Assembly (NCBI GenBank): GCA_905221605.1
Contig: CAJNDS010002247.1
Coordinates: 300,001-364,000 of the forward strand
Direction of reading: 5' to 3'
From: Symbiodinium natans
Lineage: Eukaryota; Sar; Dinophyceae; Suessiales; Symbiodiniaceae
DNA: 64,000 bases
Shown here piece by piece: positions 62,337 to 64,000 of the stretch. Within the stretch, counting starts at the first letter, position 1. Each line of letters begins with the position of its first letter. A program made the position numbers and the translations under genes. Below the pieces are notes generated by a model that saw nothing but the letters and a program-made list of their open reading frames with translations, ran no database searches and was not told where the DNA came from.

Positions 62337-62740
62337 TTTCCCTTCTCTCCTTCTGTTTCCTTTAATTTTAACTGATAAAACACAAGAAAGGAGCTTGTAA
62401 AATCAAGCAGTGGAAGGGTAAGCAGAAGGTGACTCCTTGTGCGTGGACCTTTGCCGTACTTCACCATACCCCTCTTTTCGGCCTATCTCTTCGGCTCTTT
62501 TCCTAACCCTTCTTCTTTTCATCTTTCTTTTTGTTTTTCTAATTTCGAAAAGACAGAGGGAACGGAGAGATAAGGGAGAGAGGATAGATAAAGAAGAGTA
62601 CCATCTTCTTTGCGCCTTGTTTTATCTCTCTTCTATTCTTTTCTTGGCTCTTCCCATGAAAATCGTGTTCCTCTTATCTTTCTCTCCTTCTCTCCCTTCT
62701 CTTCTCCTCACGAGAGCCTTCGACTTTAGGATTGAGGAGA
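62337..62740 (+). repeat. Pyrimidine-rich segment, diverged copy 3
   Basis: Carries CCCTTCTCTCCTTCTGTTTC, AACTGATAAAACACAAGAAA and GGTGACTCCTTGTGCGTG, as in the other two copies but more diverged. Confidence 0.75.
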
Positions 62741-62920
62741 AAAAGAGAAGAGAAAAGAGGAACTACCTGGTTCTTGTTCCTGAGGTCTCCATAGTACGGC
62801 TGACGTGACAGCAGCGTACCCTCGTGGAAACGTGTATGGCTATAAGAAAACCCGAGTCCCAGCTTCCAAATAGACCCTATTTCAGCCACCCACCCCCCCC
62901 CCCCCTTCATGCCCACGCAG

Positions 62921-62975
62921 GCCGACCTCTGCATCACAGACTGCTGGAAGCTTAGCTCCACCTATAGCGTGGTGG
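62921..62975 (+). CDS. Exon-like block E1, unknown protein
   Basis: After a C-run and cttcatgcccacgcag: ADLCITDCWKLSSTYSVV; donor is a GTTTAG at 62976. Short and unplaced. Confidence 0.4.
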
Positions 62976-63109
62976 GTTTAGTCTTTCGGGTTGAGAGATC
63001 AGGGTCTAGGGTTCAGGGATGAGGGGTCAGGTTTAGAGTCACTCTGGACCCTTTACAGTCTATGCAATGCTGCCCCAAGCAACACACAAATAGCACCCTA
63101 AGCCCCCAG

Positions 63110-63250
63110 TGGCACAGATTTAAACAGCGACAATCCAAGCTCGGACCCTCCAATGCTGACACGGCTCCCATGTCACTCGGCTCTGCAAGGGACGACTCCT
63201 GGCAGATGAGCAGCGGTTCTAGTTCTTGGGACTCGGGTGAGGCGTGTTAG
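63110..63250 (+). CDS. Possible terminal exon E2
   Basis: After ctaagcccccag: WHRFKQRQSKLGPSNADTAP then a Ser-rich acidic end DSWQMSSGSSSWDSGEAC and TAG. Phase with 62921-62975 is not matched, so the relation is unclear. Confidence 0.33.
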   Translation, partial: WHRFKQRQSKLGPSNADTAPMSLGSARDDSWQMSSGSSSWDSGEAC

Positions 63251-63323
63251 TTTTGCAAGCCTGACGGGTCCGGGCTCTGTAGTCGGCTGCAATCCTCAAC
63301 AATCCTCAACCCACAGACAACAG

Positions 63324-63387
63324 ACGGGCCCTGACAGCACGGCTGGATTTTACACTCCCTGCCACGACCCAGGAATTGTACAAGTCA
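63324..63387 (+). CDS. Exon-like block E3, unknown protein
   Basis: After cagacaacag: RALTARLDFTLPATTQELYK, with a GT at 63388 as possible donor. Directly upstream of the 182-bp tandem duplication. Confidence 0.33.
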
Positions 63388-63400
63388 GTCGTAGGAGCTC

Positions 63401-63765
63401 GAAGGGCACGTGACACGTGCTATTGCAACTGACAAGCCAGCTGGATGTAGACAGTGATATTTCTATCTTTGTGTAAAGGCCCCGTTCGGGCCATTCACTC
63501 CACCGGCTTGTCTCAAAACCTCCCTGCCTAGCCAACACTGCCTCCGGCAGGCACCATTCCATTTTTTTTGTGTGCCATTTTCGAAGGGCACGTGACACGT
63601 GCTATTGCAACTGACAAGCCAGCTGGATGTAGACAGTGAACTTTCTATCTTTGTGTAAAAGGCTCCGTTCGGGCCATTCACTCCACTGGCTTGTCTCCAA
63701 AACCTCCCTGCCTAGCCAACACGCCATGCCTCCGGCAGGCGCCATTCCATTTTTTTTTGCCATTC
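63401..63765 (+). repeat. 182-bp tandem duplication
   Basis: GAAGGGCACGTGACACGTGC begins both 63401 and 63583. The two units differ by a few substitutions and short indels. Contains the inner palindrome GCACGTGACACGTGC. No gene. Confidence 0.92.
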
Positions 63766-64000
63766 CAGCATGTGCCGTTGTCAAGCGTCTCCAGCCATCA
63801 TGCCATGTTCTGCCGTGAAGCCATTGCATTCCAGCCTCTCAAGCCGCGTCATGCCATCTTCTGCCGTGAAGCGAAGTCAAGCCTCTGAAGCCGTGATGTC
63901 GTCATCGGAGCCATCCAGCGAAAGCGTGGCGTCCATAGCCCGTGGACCTGTCGCAGGCACGGAAGGTGTACTTGGACTCGAGACAAGGAGCGGCCATGTA
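63766..64000. other. Right edge, short CATGCCAT-TTCTGCCGTGAAG repeats
   Basis: TTCTGCCGTGAAGC occurs twice (about 63809 and 63850) within a loose tandem. No gene recognised before the window ends. Confidence 0.5.

Overview
The window reads as nuclear DNA of a dinoflagellate, most likely a Symbiodiniaceae-type alga. The reasons are: an intronless light-harvesting gene with a chloroplast leader; genes split into many 40-120 nt exons; introns that often seem to start with GC or GA as well as GT and end in AG; every confidently called exon on the + strand over about 50 kb; and plant-type telomere-like repeats (TTTAGGG/CCCTAAA) scattered throughout. No bacterial operon, rRNA, tRNA or CRISPR array was recognised.

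Layout. 1-969: 3' part of an M19 (renal-dipeptidase family) gene. 970-5700: microsatellites, telomere-like arrays and two or three exon-like blocks, two of them inside a long inverted repeat. 5788-6579: complete light-harvesting protein gene. 6580-9487: no gene recognised. 9488-13438: ankyrin-repeat gene, with exons and a stop codon recovered from between repeat arrays. 13439-16992: non-coding, with an AT-rich island. 16993-38081: a very large split gene for a multi-pass membrane protein. About 30 exons can be threaded with compatible phases and almost every intron carries telomere-like repeats. An intronless 456-codon membrane-protein ORF (26765-28135) sits inside one intron. 40003-49415: a second split gene with a small helical, RNA-processing-like repeat domain. 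50934-51052: one isolated strong exon. 52100-58690: satellite DNA in four architectures. 58690-62660: pyrimidine-rich duplicated segments around a 600-bp TTTC tract. 62900-64000: a few exon-like pieces and a 182-bp tandem duplication.

The most unusual signal is the coupling of split genes to repeats. Telomere-like arrays lie in nearly every intron in both orientations. Some exon ends run straight into GTTTAGGG, so that the repeat would supply the splice donor. One array is bracketed by a 14-bp direct repeat. At least three families of about 100-bp inverted-repeat elements (introner-like) are interspersed, and one of them makes up almost all of a 123-nt intron.

Exon calls were made by eye from translation, phase continuity and splice-like borders. 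Boundaries with non-GT donors can be off by a few bases. Family assignments rest on remembered motifs, not on a database search.
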